A DNA stretch of 64,000 nt from Bacillota bacterium (GTDB lineage Bacteria; Bacillota; Clostridia; Christensenellales; JAEXRW01), in contig JAEXRW010000031.1 in assembly GCA_023454175.1 (NCBI GenBank), positions 44,679 through 108,678 of the forward strand, read 5' to 3'. A model generated the notes under the pieces. The model was not told the DNA's origin, made no database searches, and worked only from the letters and a program-made list of their open reading frames with translations. The position numbers and the translations under genes were made by a program. Positions 8,500 through 16,361 of this stretch are shown one piece after another (the stretch's first letter is position 1; each line of letters begins with the position of its first letter).

Positions 8500-9426
8500 T
8501 TATGCCGCCGTCTGTCCGATGGCCGCATCCACCTTGGCATCCAGCGCTTTAACGGTTTCCAATAGACCCGGCAGGTCCGCCTTCCGTTTCTCCTGCAGGG
8601 AGAGGATCGCGTCCAGGTCCGAGGTGGCCTTGTCATAGTCCCCGGCCTTCTTATGCTCCCTGTATTGCGCATAGAGTGCTTTCATCTGCCCGCCGTACAG
8701 TGCCTTCAGTTGTTCCCGCACCTGGCTCAGCCCCGTTTTCAGTTCGGGCATCAGGTCCGTCAGCGCCTGCGGCGGGGTGCCCGTGCTGTTTGCCTGCTGG
8801 ATCTTCGTGCTTATCCCTTTCAGCGTGCTGCGGATCTGCTGGTTGACGGCCGATATCGCCTCATGGTTGGTTTTGATGGTGGCGCGCTTGCTCTCCGCCG
8901 CGCTTTTGAAAGCCGTCCATTCCACCAGTGCCTGCTGCGCTTCGGGCGCCAGCGCGTTGACCTTGCCCGATATGGTTTGAAGCCTGCCGCTGTTTTCATT
9001 GAGTTGCCCGATGAGCTCGGTCTGCTTGGCGGCAGCCTGTTTGAAAAGGTCGAGTGCGCTCGCCAGGTTTTGCGCAGCCACCGCGGCCCGCGCCTTCACC
9101 AGGAGGGAGCGTACGGACTCTGCAGTCTGCCTTTGGGTCTTCTGCGCGGCCTTCTGCTGGCCGAGCAGTTCCTTGATCTCAGCATACTGGGCCGAAAGCG
9201 AAGGGATGGCGCGCATTTTGCTGTCCTTGATCGTCTTCACGATGGAGGCCGCCAGGGTCTTGTTGGCGTCCCGTATTGATTTGATCTGCGCGTTGTTCAC
9301 CCGGATGGTGGCCTTCACCGCCTGGATCTGGGTTTTTGTGTCGTCGGCGGGCGCTGCGAAGGCTGTGATGGATGTCAGCAATACCAGGAGCCCCAGGATC
9401 GCCGCAAATGCTTTTTTCATTTTCAT
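8500..9426 (-). CDS. Secreted helical coiled-coil protein of unknown function
   Basis: The 308-residue product has a signal peptide (about residues 1-25, ending near AFAAP). The rest is highly helical and rich in Ala, Gln, Lys and Leu, with long heptad-like stretches and no cysteine or catalytic motif, so it may be a structural or binding protein outside the membrane. The ATG at 9426 is preferred because AGGAG lies five bases upstream; an upstream alternative would add ten residues and spoil the signal peptide. It follows the lipoprotein gene by 10 bp, and both lie downstream of a two-component system on the same strand. No family is recognised. Confidence 0.75.
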   Translation of the reverse strand: MKMKKAFAAILGLLVLLTSITAFAAPADDTKTQIQAVKATIRVNNAQIKSIRDANKTLAASIVKTIKDSKMRAIPSLSAQYAEIKELLGQQKAAQKTQRQTAESVRSLLVKARAAVAAQNLASALDLFKQAAAKQTELIGQLNENSGRLQTISGKVNALAPEAQQALVEWTAFKSAAESKRATIKTNHEAISAVNQQIRSTLKGISTKIQQANSTGTPPQALTDLMPELKTGLSQVREQLKALYGGQMKALYAQYREHKKAGDYDKATSDLDAILSLQEKRKADLPGLLETVKALDAKVDAAIGQTAA

Positions 9427-9436
9427 ATCGCTCCTT

Positions 9437-9793
9437 TCAGTTGACCGGCATGTCAAAATTCTTTTCCAGGTCGCTCAGGATGTCCTGCGCCTGGTTCTGC
9501 ACGTCCCCTGTACCCGGCTCCTCCAGGGTGATATCCTCGTAATCGTCGCCGGATGTGATGCTGTCCAGTTCTTTGAGTAATGCGTCCACATCCTTTGTCT
9601 CCGTCCCCGTGGTCGGCTGGGCGGATGCAGGCGCTTCCGTCCCTCCGGATGTTGCAGGGGTCTCAAGAGTAACTGGGGTTGATGTCGGTTCGGCGGTCTG
9701 TGGGTCCCTGGCCCCTTGCCGGATGCCGCCGCACGCGCACAGCAGCAGGATCAGCGAAAGGCCAAGCAGGAGCATCGCCAGTGTTTTTTTCAA
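9437..9793 (-). CDS. Small lipoprotein with low-complexity tail
   Basis: This 118-residue protein has a classic lipoprotein signal ending LLCAC (lipidated Cys21). A Thr/Pro/Ala/Glu-rich disordered stretch follows (about residues 30-70), then an acidic C-terminal segment containing DALLKELDSIT. There is no enzymatic motif. It is translated just before the secreted coiled-coil protein (10-bp spacing), so the two probably work together at the outer membrane face. The upstream kinase is a plausible regulator or partner. It is unlikely to be spurious: it has a clean signal peptide and GGAGG lies upstream of the ATG. Confidence 0.75.
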   Translation of the reverse strand: MKKTLAMLLLGLSLILLLCACGGIRQGARDPQTAEPTSTPVTLETPATSGGTEAPASAQPTTGTETKDVDALLKELDSITSGDDYEDITLEEPGTGDVQNQAQDILSDLEKNFDMPVN

Positions 9794-9821
9794 CGCTACA
9801 TTCCTCCTTTGGAAAAGAAAT

Positions 9822-9861
9822 ATCGGCTTGAAGCACTTCTTTTGTGTCCTTCCAAGCCGAT
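9822..9861 (-). terminator. Inverted repeat between kinase and lipoprotein genes
   Basis: ATCGGCTTG (9822-9830) is the exact complement of CAAGCCGAT (9853-9861), with a 22-base loop, in the 108-bp gap after the kinase stop. It may be a weak terminator or an mRNA-stability hairpin separating expression of the two-component genes from the lipoprotein pair. Confidence 0.5.
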
Positions 9862-9901
9862 TATAGGGGCCTATTATCTCAATTCCATCTCAAACTGGGT
9901 T

Positions 9902-11284
9902 TCATATCGGGATTCTGAATGAAAATTTCACGCCTTCCGCCGTGTTTTCGGCTTTGATGCCGCCGCCGTGCGCTTCGATGATGGCCTTGCACAGGTACAG
10001 CCCCAGCCCGCTGCCGCTCGAGCCCTCGCCCTTGTAGTTTTTTTCAAATACCCGCCGGGTGTCTCCGGGTATGCTGCTTCCGCTGTTTTCCACCTCGACA
10101 GTCGCCTGGCCCCTGGCGGTCCACGATGCCACGCGGATGAAGCCTTCCCGGGGAGTGTGCCGGATGGCGTTTTCCAGGATATTGGAGAGCACCTGCGTGA
10201 TGCGCCTGTGGTCGCAGGATGCGGGGAAGGAGGCGATGTCCGAGAGCAGCGTGATCCCCTTGCGTTTGCACGGGATGCGCGCCAGTTTCACGGCCTCCTC
10301 CGCCGTGGCGGCGAAGTCTTTCTCCTCGGGTTCGATGGCAAACGTGCTGCTTTCGATGTTGGATATGTCGATCAGTTCGTTCACCAGACGCTCCATGCGC
10401 CGCGTCTCGGCCAGCGTGGATTCGAAATAGGCGCTCTGCTCCCCCGGCTCGATGATTCCGTCCTTGATCCCCTGCAGGTTTGCGCGGATGATCGTCAGCG
10501 GTGTGCGCAGTTCGTGCGAGATGTTGGCCACAAATTCGGACTTGGCTTCGTTCAGGTAGGCCAGCCGTCCCACCATGCGGTTCATGGAGTCCGCGATGAC
10601 CCCCGTCTCGTCGTTTGCTGCCACATTGACGCGGCGGGAATAGTCGCCCGCCGCCACCGCCTCGCAGACCCTGGATATCTGTACCAGCGGCTTTGTGTAT
10701 TTCCTGGCTGCCGCCGCCAGCACGGTGATGGCCACGGCCGTCAGTACCGCAAAGGCGGCTATCAGGATCCAGACCAGGTATCCCTGCCCGGCCTGACCGT
10801 CCTGCGAACGCCGCACCAGGATCACGGAATAATCCTTGTTTTCCCCTTTCACCACCGGTCCTGCGATGAGGATCGTGGTGGATCCCCCTGCGGTGTTCCG
10901 GTAGGTCACGTCCTCGCCCGAAAGGATGCTTTCCTTGACCGATTCCGGCAGCCTTCCAAATGACTGCTGGTTTGCAAGCCGTTCGCGTAATTGCGCCAGC
11001 CGCGCCTTGCCCGTATCCAGCGGGATGAGGAATGCGGCAAACCCCTGAGCCTTGGCCAGCGTGTTCATCTGCGTCCGGAATTGCGCCAGTGTGATATCCC
11101 CGCTGTTCACGGATTCCGATAGCGTCCGCAGGGATTCCAGTTTGTCTTCCAGGTACTGCTGGTTCCGTTCCCCTTCCGAGCGCAGGATCAACACCCCCGC
11201 GATCACCCCCAGGATGACCATGGAGGCGATGGACACAGCCAGAAAGATGGCCAGCATCTTTTTGAATATCGAATGTCGTATCAT
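9902..11284 (-). CDS. Sensor histidine kinase
   Basis: The 460-residue membrane kinase has TM1 (about residues 10-34), an extracytoplasmic sensing region (about 35-168), TM2 (about 169-193), HAMP (about 195-245), HisKA with phosphoacceptor His257 in SHELRTP, and an HATPase domain with N-box NILENAIRH and the GSGLGLYLCK glycine box. The start overlaps the response regulator stop by four bases, so translation is probably coupled. The signal is unknown; the neighbouring lipoprotein and secreted coiled-coil protein are possible outputs or accessory sensors. Confidence 0.93.
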   Translation of the reverse strand: MIRHSIFKKMLAIFLAVSIASMVILGVIAGVLILRSEGERNQQYLEDKLESLRTLSESVNSGDITLAQFRTQMNTLAKAQGFAAFLIPLDTGKARLAQLRERLANQQSFGRLPESVKESILSGEDVTYRNTAGGSTTILIAGPVVKGENKDYSVILVRRSQDGQAGQGYLVWILIAAFAVLTAVAITVLAAAARKYTKPLVQISRVCEAVAAGDYSRRVNVAANDETGVIADSMNRMVGRLAYLNEAKSEFVANISHELRTPLTIIRANLQGIKDGIIEPGEQSAYFESTLAETRRMERLVNELIDISNIESSTFAIEPEEKDFAATAEEAVKLARIPCKRKGITLLSDIASFPASCDHRRITQVLSNILENAIRHTPREGFIRVASWTARGQATVEVENSGSSIPGDTRRVFEKNYKGEGSSGSGLGLYLCKAIIEAHGGGIKAENTAEGVKFSFRIPI

Positions 11285-11982
11285 TTCCCCACCTCAAACA
11301 TGTAGCCCACTCCGCGTACGGATTTGATGCGCCAGTCCGTATTCCGCGTGGTGGCGAGGCTCTTGCGCAGCCTGTCCACCGTGATGTCCACCACCCGTTC
11401 CTCCCCGTCGAAATCGGCGCCCCATACGTGTTCCACGATCCGCGTCCGCGAAAATGCCCTGTTGGGGTTGGCGGCGAAAAATTCGAGCAGCAGGTATTCC
11501 TTCCTTGTCAGTTTGACCTCCTCATCGAAGAGCAGGACTGTGTACCTGTCCCTGTCGATGGACAGCCCCTCAAAGTGTATGATGCCGCCCGTGTGGAGCT
11601 CGGGCACTACGGCGGCGGATTCTTTCACGCGTTTGAGGACAGCCTGCGCCCTCACGATCAGTTCATTGGGGTCGAAGGGTTTCACGATATAGTCGTCGGC
11701 GCCTTTTTTGAATGCGGTTATTTTTTCTTCCACGGCGCCCCGCGCGGTCATCATGATCACGGGCGTCCCGCTCTGCCTGCGGATGCGTTCGCACAGGCTC
11801 ACCCCGTCCCCGTCTGGCAGCATGATGTCCAGCACTACCAGGTCGATGCTTGTCCCCGCCAGGGTTTCCAGCGCCTGTTGTGTATTGGCAGCCAGCAGGG
11901 TGGTGAACCCCGCCTTTTCAAAGTATTTGCGCACCACGCGCAGGATGCTCTCGTCATCATCCACCAGAAGGACCGTCGTCAA
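11281..11982 (-). CDS. OmpR/PhoB-family response regulator
   Basis: The 233-residue protein has a receiver domain (about residues 1-115) with the acidic pair in VDDDES, phosphoacceptor Asp52 in LDIMLPDGDG, and the conserved KPFDPNEL lysine. A winged-helix OmpR effector domain follows (about 130-230, with LTRKEYLLLEFF and VDRLRKSL). The TTG start at 11982 has GGAG about ten bases upstream. It is the first gene of the kinase pair, overlapping the kinase start by four bases, and would regulate genes by binding direct repeats; I could not identify its boxes. Confidence 0.93.
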   Translation of the reverse strand: MTTVLLVDDDESILRVVRKYFEKAGFTTLLAANTQQALETLAGTSIDLVVLDIMLPDGDGVSLCERIRRQSGTPVIMMTARGAVEEKITAFKKGADDYIVKPFDPNELIVRAQAVLKRVKESAAVVPELHTGGIIHFEGLSIDRDRYTVLLFDEEVKLTRKEYLLLEFFAANPNRAFSRTRIVEHVWGADFDGEERVVDITVDRLRKSLATTRNTDWRIKSVRGVGYMFEVGK

Positions 11983-12133
11983 TCGTTCTCAACTCCGCAT
12001 AAATGATCGTTTGTGCATACATTCTTCGCCAATGGGACCGGGTTACACGGAACCCCTGGTTCCTGCTCTAAAGCCATTTTATATCCTACGTTTGCCGCGC
12101 AGCAGCTTCCATAGTGTGGCACACACCTTTTCA

Positions 12134-12164
12134 ATAAAAATGCGCCCGTTTTGGAGGGCGCACC
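12134..12164 (-). terminator. Intrinsic terminator of the GT2 gene
   Basis: On the minus strand GGTGCGCCC pairs with GGGCGCA and is followed by TTTTTATTG, six bases past the glycosyltransferase stop. Confidence 0.88.
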
Positions 12165-12169
12165 ATATC

Positions 12170-13213
12170 TTAATCCTGCTTTATGTTGGATTTGAATACT
12201 TTCGGTTTTTTCCCGTGGCGCAGCAGCATCCAGATAGTATAGGACAGCGGCATGAACGGGATCACGCTGATCCAGAAAGCCCCCGTCGCGCTCATGTTCG
12301 CCAGCGCGTGCAGCACGTATACCAGCCCCGTAAAGGCTGCGGATAACAGCACCCCCGTGAGCAGCCCCGGGAGGAACCTGCGTTTCATGAAGACGGCTTC
12401 GATCAGCCACCCTGCCATATACGCCGCCGCCGCCGAAATGACGGCTTCATACGGGGTGGCCAGGTTGTTGGCCGCGAGCAGGATGTAGTACAGTGAAACT
12501 GTTATAAGACCGGCAAAGAAAGGCACGCCCGCAAACGGCAGGATGGCGGCGTAGATGCGCGCCGAGTCCGTCACCTTGTTGAAGTGGCTCGTGGCGTTCC
12601 CTGCGATATACACGGCCTTCATCGGGATCTCCTGCACTTCTATCTTCTTGGAGCGCACCGACAGGAGCATGGTGTTTTCAAATTCATACCGTTCCCCTTT
12701 GATGGGCATCAGGGCTTTGATCACTTTTTCGGGGTAGCCGCGCAGTCCGCACTGTGTATCGGCGTACCATATCCCCGTCAGCAGGAGGAATACGGCCCGC
12801 GTGATGGTGTTGCCCAGGAGGTTGGCGATGGGCACCTTTTCCTCAAAGAAGTTCCTCGCCGCCAGGATCAGTCTGGAAGGGTGCTTCTCCATGGCTTCCG
12901 CCGTTTTGAGTACGGCGTCGGTGGGATGCTGCCCGTCTGCGTCACACGTGATGACGCCCCGGCCCGGGAAATGCTGCAGGATGTGGTTGAACCCCGTCCG
13001 GATGGCGCGCCCCTTTCCCATGTTGATGGCGTGGTAGATGACCTGTGCCCCGGGCGTCTGCGCTGCACGCTGGAATGATCCGCTGTAATCTTCCCCGCTG
13101 CCGTCATCCACGATGACGATATCGGTGAAGCCGGCCTGGTGAATGCTCTGGACCGTTTCGAGAAATAGTTTGGCGTCGGGTTTGTATGCCGGCATCAATA
13201 TGACTGGCTGCAA
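12170..13213 (-). CDS. GT2 polyprenyl-phosphate glycosyltransferase (GtrB/DPM-like) with C-terminal membrane segments
   Basis: The 347-residue protein has an N-terminal GT2 domain (about residues 1-210) with IVDDGSGED and the metal-binding DADGQHP motif, then three to four hydrophobic segments (about 225-330). It resembles polyprenyl-phosphate sugar transferases, which load a hexose onto the lipid carrier at the inner membrane face. The TTG start at 13213 is preceded by GAGGTG. It diverges from a GtrA-family gene, the usual partner thought to flip the charged lipid, so the pair may decorate a cell-wall polymer or membrane lipid. Confidence 0.87.
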   Translation of the reverse strand: MQPVILMPAYKPDAKLFLETVQSIHQAGFTDIVIVDDGSGEDYSGSFQRAAQTPGAQVIYHAINMGKGRAIRTGFNHILQHFPGRGVITCDADGQHPTDAVLKTAEAMEKHPSRLILAARNFFEEKVPIANLLGNTITRAVFLLLTGIWYADTQCGLRGYPEKVIKALMPIKGERYEFENTMLLSVRSKKIEVQEIPMKAVYIAGNATSHFNKVTDSARIYAAILPFAGVPFFAGLITVSLYYILLAANNLATPYEAVISAAAAYMAGWLIEAVFMKRRFLPGLLTGVLLSAAFTGLVYVLHALANMSATGAFWISVIPFMPLSYTIWMLLRHGKKPKVFKSNIKQD

Positions 13214-13247
13214 AACAGCACCTCGTTAATGAAAATGTAATGTTTAT

Positions 13248-13276
13248 ATTATATCTTTCATTTTCATGATTGTCGA
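13248..13276 (-). promoter_or_regulatory. Promoter of the GT2 gene
   Basis: On the minus strand the -35 is TCGACA (13276-13271) and the -10 is TATAAT (13253-13248), with a 17-base spacer. It is back-to-back with the gtrA-like promoter. Confidence 0.7.
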
Positions 13277-13318
13277 GATTGAGGATTTATAAACATTCTG
13301 TCTTCCGTCTGCCGGTTG

Positions 13319-13347
13319 TTTACACATGTTTTGCCATATGCTATAAT
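13319..13347 (+). promoter_or_regulatory. Promoter of the GtrA-family gene
   Basis: The -35 TTTACA (13319-13324) and -10 TATAAT (13342-13347) are 17 bases apart, about 80 bases before the coding start. Confidence 0.72.
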
Positions 13348-13428
13348 TTTTCGGACATAAATATTGTACGGCTCCTGTTTCAGGGATTGGCGCGCGGCCC
13401 GAATATGTGAAGCAAGGATATTTCATAG

Positions 13429-13887
13429 ATGAAGAAGCCTTTACCCTCAAAGTCCGATACGCAAAAAGGCGGTTATTTCCGCCTTTTGAAGCACTTTCTG
13501 CAGCCTTTGAAGTTTGCTGTATCCTCGCTTTTATCATTCGGTTTCGACTATACCCTGTTCCTCTCCCTGAAGGCTGTGGCGGGCATGGACGATACCACCG
13601 CCTATTTTACCGCCCGCTTTGCCAGCAATATTTTAAATTTCACGCTCAACCGCAATGTGGTCTTTGAACACCGCGAGGGCGCCTTCAGCTTCTGGAATTC
13701 TTTCTTCCAGTACTTCGGCCTCGCCTTCTCCATCCTCCTGCTCGGCTCGCTCATGATGCAGATCTATACGGATGTCGTCCACTTGAATGGCAATATCGTA
13801 AAGCCCGTGATCGACCTGTCCCTGTTTGCGGTCAGCTATTTCGTCCAGAGGCAGTATATCTTCCGCAAAAAGGATTCCGTTGTATAA
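13429..13887 (+). CDS. GtrA-family membrane protein
   Basis: The 152-residue protein has four hydrophobic segments (about residues 24-45, 58-75, 83-105, 118-140) and the signature LKFAVSSLLSFGFDY with FASNILNFTLNRNVVF and a basic tail YIFRKKD, as in GtrA/DPMS proteins. These are thought to flip polyprenyl-phosphate-linked sugars across the membrane. It diverges from the GT2 gene that would supply its substrate. It ends five bases from the convergent SOS-box gene on the minus strand. The start has only a weak Shine-Dalgarno site, so a few residues either way are possible. Confidence 0.85.
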   Translation: MKKPLPSKSDTQKGGYFRLLKHFLQPLKFAVSSLLSFGFDYTLFLSLKAVAGMDDTTAYFTARFASNILNFTLNRNVVFEHREGAFSFWNSFFQYFGLAFSILLLGSLMMQIYTDVVHLNGNIVKPVIDLSLFAVSYFVQRQYIFRKKDSVV

Positions 13888-13892
13888 ACGGT

Positions 13893-14219
13893 TCAGGCAG
13901 TCTTCCGTTTCGCCTCAAAATTCTCCCTGCATAGCAGTTCGGGCTGGTTTGTGTCTTGCTTTTTGATCGAATATGCAAAGTGTGTTCTTTTATCCAAAAG
14001 CGAAGGATCCGGATATCCGCACCCGCTATCCTGCTTTTTGACGGCGAAGGTTCCCGGATTCCCCATCAGCGTAGGACCGCCGCTTTCAGCTTCAGCACAG
14101 TACTGGCGGTGTATCGCCTTTTGTGACTGCTTCATTTTTTTCTTCTCTTCTTTCAGGCTGCATGCGATGTAGCCTCCGGTTCCGATCAGCAGCATGGCGG
14201 TTGCGAGCAGTACGGACAT
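13893..14219 (-). CDS. Small single-pass membrane protein behind triple LexA-like boxes
   Basis: I do not recognise this 108-residue product. It starts with a short cytoplasmic or translocated tip, has one hydrophobic helix (about residues 3-20), then a very basic segment (EEKKKMKQSQK) and a polar, Cys-containing tail with no LysM or other known domain. The ATG at 14219 has AGGAGG eight bases upstream, which supports it as real. Three LexA-like operators lie 73-117 bases upstream. Small SOS-induced single-pass proteins (YneA, SidA, DivS, ChiZ) block division in other bacteria, so a checkpoint role is the leading inference. The tail composition is odd, and true coding status of the last third is less certain. 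Confidence 0.6.
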   Translation of the reverse strand: MSVLLATAMLLIGTGGYIACSLKEEKKKMKQSQKAIHRQYCAEAESGGPTLMGNPGTFAVKKQDSGCGYPDPSLLDKRTHFAYSIKKQDTNQPELLCRENFEAKRKTA

Positions 14220-14269
14220 TCTGGTATCCTCCTCATTTGTGTCTCATGCTCATATTTTAAGGGACAAAT

Positions 14270-14286
14270 GGGACATGTGCTGTCCC
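14270..14286. promoter_or_regulatory. Palindrome in leader of the SOS-box gene
   Basis: GGGACA (14270-14275) and TGTCCC (14281-14286) form an inverted repeat with a five-base loop between the LexA-like boxes and the start codon. It could be a leader hairpin or a further protein site. Confidence 0.4.
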
Positions 14287-14291
14287 TGTAT

Positions 14292-14336
14292 CAAACATTT
14301 GTTCCTGCAAACATATGTTCTCTCGAACATCCGTTC
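14292..14336 (-). promoter_or_regulatory. Triple LexA (SOS) operator
   Basis: Three 13-base sites on the minus strand, GAACGGATGTTCG (14336-14324), GAACATATGTTTG (14320-14308) and GAACAAATGTTTG (14304-14292), each match GAAC-RNRY-GTTYG, the core of the Gram-positive LexA/DinR box. Centres are exactly 16 bases apart with three-base spacers. They lie upstream of the small membrane protein gene. Confidence 0.78.
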
Positions 14337-14353
14337 TCATCTTAAAGTCTTCA

Positions 14354-16051
14354 TCATGGAATGTCAAGTGTTTTATTGGATCCGAAATAGCGCGGCAGCG
14401 TGACCTTCACCCAGTCGTCGCAATAGTATCCGAAGTGGCTTTCCACACGCCTTCTTTTCAGGTCGAATATCGAAGTGGAGCCGTTGATCCGTATCTGTTT
14501 TCCGTCCCTGCTCCTGGGGTTCCTTTTGTAATACCGGGGGTGTTTCCCGTAGGGCGCCAGAAAATCGATCAGCCGCTTTGCTGTCCCGTAACCGATATGG
14601 CCTTCCTTTTTCAATGCCTGGTGGATCTGGCTGTTGAGTTCGTCGTAACGCCATTGGAAGTCGTCCGCCTGATCCTCTGCGATCAGGGCCGTCCACGGAT
14701 GCATGGCATACATGCGCATCTCGGGGATGATGAAATGGTTCGTCGTGATGATCAGGTTGCTGCTGCATTCGCGCATCGGCGCGAAATAAAAGACCGAGGG
14801 ACAGTTTCGTTCCCTGTAATGCCTGTTGATATGCCCCAGCGGGGAAAATGCATCCGGGTACCGTATGATGCTGTCTTCCATGCTCTTCCTGTATTTGTTC
14901 CAGAGCCCGTCGTTGTAGGCCAGGTAAGCGGCAGGGTATTTGTAATCGTTCCACCGCACCATGGCGCCGTTTTGAAACGGTGCGGACCGGTGGGCCGCGA
15001 TGAATGCCTTGTCGGGCAGGAATCTTTTGTATGCGTCGGGCGGGTACAGGTGGAAGTCGCGCGCATTTGATGAAGCGCCCGCCTCCACGCAGCAAGCCCT
15101 GTCCGTGGAGCCGTCCGAGACCACATAGTTCCACGATACGCCCCTATTGGCATGGACGATGTACCGCGCCGCTTCTTCCGCGCTTCCGCCGTATTGTATG
15201 CTCAGGCGTGTCAGCAGCAGGGAGTTAACGCCCACACGGTCCGGATCGCAGTTGCCGGAGGGCGACATGTCCACGCCCGCAGCCACGCCTTTTAGGTTCA
15301 TCGCGGCCACGCTCCCCACCAGCCCCGGCGCGGTGACGGCCACGAACGGGTGGCTCCTCGTTTTGCCGGTATGGGGATGGTAGATGATATGGCAGGCCGC
15401 GTCCTGGAATACCCCCGCCGTGGGGAACATGAAGTCCCTGCCGAAATAGTGCCCGCCCCCCGCGGCTTTTCCCAGCACCGAAAAGGCGTTGCAGGAAACA
15501 GGGATTTTCATATGCTTGATGATGGCATTTTTGAAAGGGACACGGCCGGTGTAGGCCAGTGAACAAAGCACGTCGATGCCGATATTCAATACGATCAGGT
15601 GCTTCAGCCTGACTTTTGTATTGGGGTTGCTTTCCCGGCAGCCTTTCAAAAGCCCCTGGATCTCGCACCGGATCTCCCCGGGCAGCTCGCCGTAGGCTTT
15701 GCGCGAAAGCCTGTAGATCAGAAGTACCAGCGCTTTTTTCAGGACCGTGGACTGCTGCACCCCTTCGCCCCCGAAGAATTCAAAAACGATGTCCTCCGTG
15801 AAATGGATCGCCATGGCCGCAGTTTCGGGCTCGGCCAGCAGGCCCAGCATGTATCCCATCTGGTAGGGTGTGCCCTCCAGGTAGTAGATCCTCTTTCTGG
15901 CCCCTGTGTCATAATTGGCCGCCATCCTGTGCTCCGCCTGTATCCCGATCCTCCCGTTCCTTATGACGATCCTCCCGGCCCTGTATCCGTCTCTATTCAG
16001 CGCATCCTGTAATCGTGCGACGCGTCTTCTGATATCCCTGTGGTTGTTCAT
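14354..16051 (-). CDS. C45-type Ntn-hydrolase-like acyltransferase/hydrolase
   Basis: The 565-residue protein has the C45/choloylglycine-like arrangement: an N-terminal helical region with LEGTPYQMGYMLGLL (about residues 58-72), the putative nucleophile Cys187 in PVSCNAF, and GRDFMFP (about 204-210). VAVTAPGLVGSVAAMNLKG and NRGVSWNYVVSDGS follow. Such enzymes are Ntn hydrolases that cleave or transfer acyl groups on amides. Here Cys187 is internal, so activation would need processing before it, as in the C45 and acid-ceramidase groups. There is no signal peptide, so it is probably cytoplasmic. It is a single gene and the substrate is unknown. Confidence 0.78.
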   Translation of the reverse strand: MNNHRDIRRRVARLQDALNRDGYRAGRIVIRNGRIGIQAEHRMAANYDTGARKRIYYLEGTPYQMGYMLGLLAEPETAAMAIHFTEDIVFEFFGGEGVQQSTVLKKALVLLIYRLSRKAYGELPGEIRCEIQGLLKGCRESNPNTKVRLKHLIVLNIGIDVLCSLAYTGRVPFKNAIIKHMKIPVSCNAFSVLGKAAGGGHYFGRDFMFPTAGVFQDAACHIIYHPHTGKTRSHPFVAVTAPGLVGSVAAMNLKGVAAGVDMSPSGNCDPDRVGVNSLLLTRLSIQYGGSAEEAARYIVHANRGVSWNYVVSDGSTDRACCVEAGASSNARDFHLYPPDAYKRFLPDKAFIAAHRSAPFQNGAMVRWNDYKYPAAYLAYNDGLWNKYRKSMEDSIIRYPDAFSPLGHINRHYRERNCPSVFYFAPMRECSSNLIITTNHFIIPEMRMYAMHPWTALIAEDQADDFQWRYDELNSQIHQALKKEGHIGYGTAKRLIDFLAPYGKHPRYYKRNPRSRDGKQIRINGSTSIFDLKRRRVESHFGYYCDDWVKVTLPRYFGSNKTLDIP

Positions 16052-16156
16052 TCCATTCCTTCCGCCCGTGTATACAGTAACGGTGTATACCTGTCATCAC
16101 TCTATTCAGGACCGGGGCGCTTTGTGCCTGCCGGAAGTCATGTTGGCCGGGAGATA

Positions 16157-16182
16157 TGAAAAGGCTCCCATTTGGAAGCCTT
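16157..16182 (-). terminator. Terminator-like hairpin on the left of dispersed repeat copy 2
   Basis: On the minus strand AAGGCTT pairs with AGCCTT across a nine-base loop and is followed by TTTTC. As at copy 1, it stands between the repeat and the next minus-strand gene. Confidence 0.6.
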
Positions 16183-16243
16183 GGAGCATCAGACAGCCCT
16201 CATCCATAGTCATAAAAGATTCTGAATGCAAATATAACTGAAT

Positions 16244-16298
16244 CCGCCATCTCTGGCGGCACTTATGTCAGAAATGAGCGCTTGCATTCTGGTTTGAC
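16244..16298 (+). repeat. Two-hairpin dispersed repeat, copy 2 (degenerate)
   Basis: It retains CTCTGGCGGC, GTCAGAAATGA and CTTGCATTCTGGTTTG in the family order, but the second arm of hairpin 2 is missing. CCGCC-atctct-GGCGG makes an alternative small stem. It occupies the 310-bp gap between the C45 and SleB genes with terminators on both sides. Confidence 0.65.
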
Positions 16299-16304
16299 AA
16301 AACG

Positions 16305-16328
16305 CAAAGGCCCCCGCTTGGGAGCCTT
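16305..16328 (-). terminator. Terminator of the SleB-like gene
   Basis: On the minus strand AAGGCTCCC pairs with GGGGGCCTT around an AAGC loop, downstream of the stop codon at 16362. Confidence 0.75.
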
Positions 16329-16361
16329 CCGTTTGATCCTGTTTATTCGTCTTGAATGGTT

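Noticed and set aside
14256..14290. A single well-placed promoter for the SOS-box gene
   Set aside because: Several -10-like hexamers exist, but none has a matching -35 at 16-18 bases, so the promoter was not assigned.
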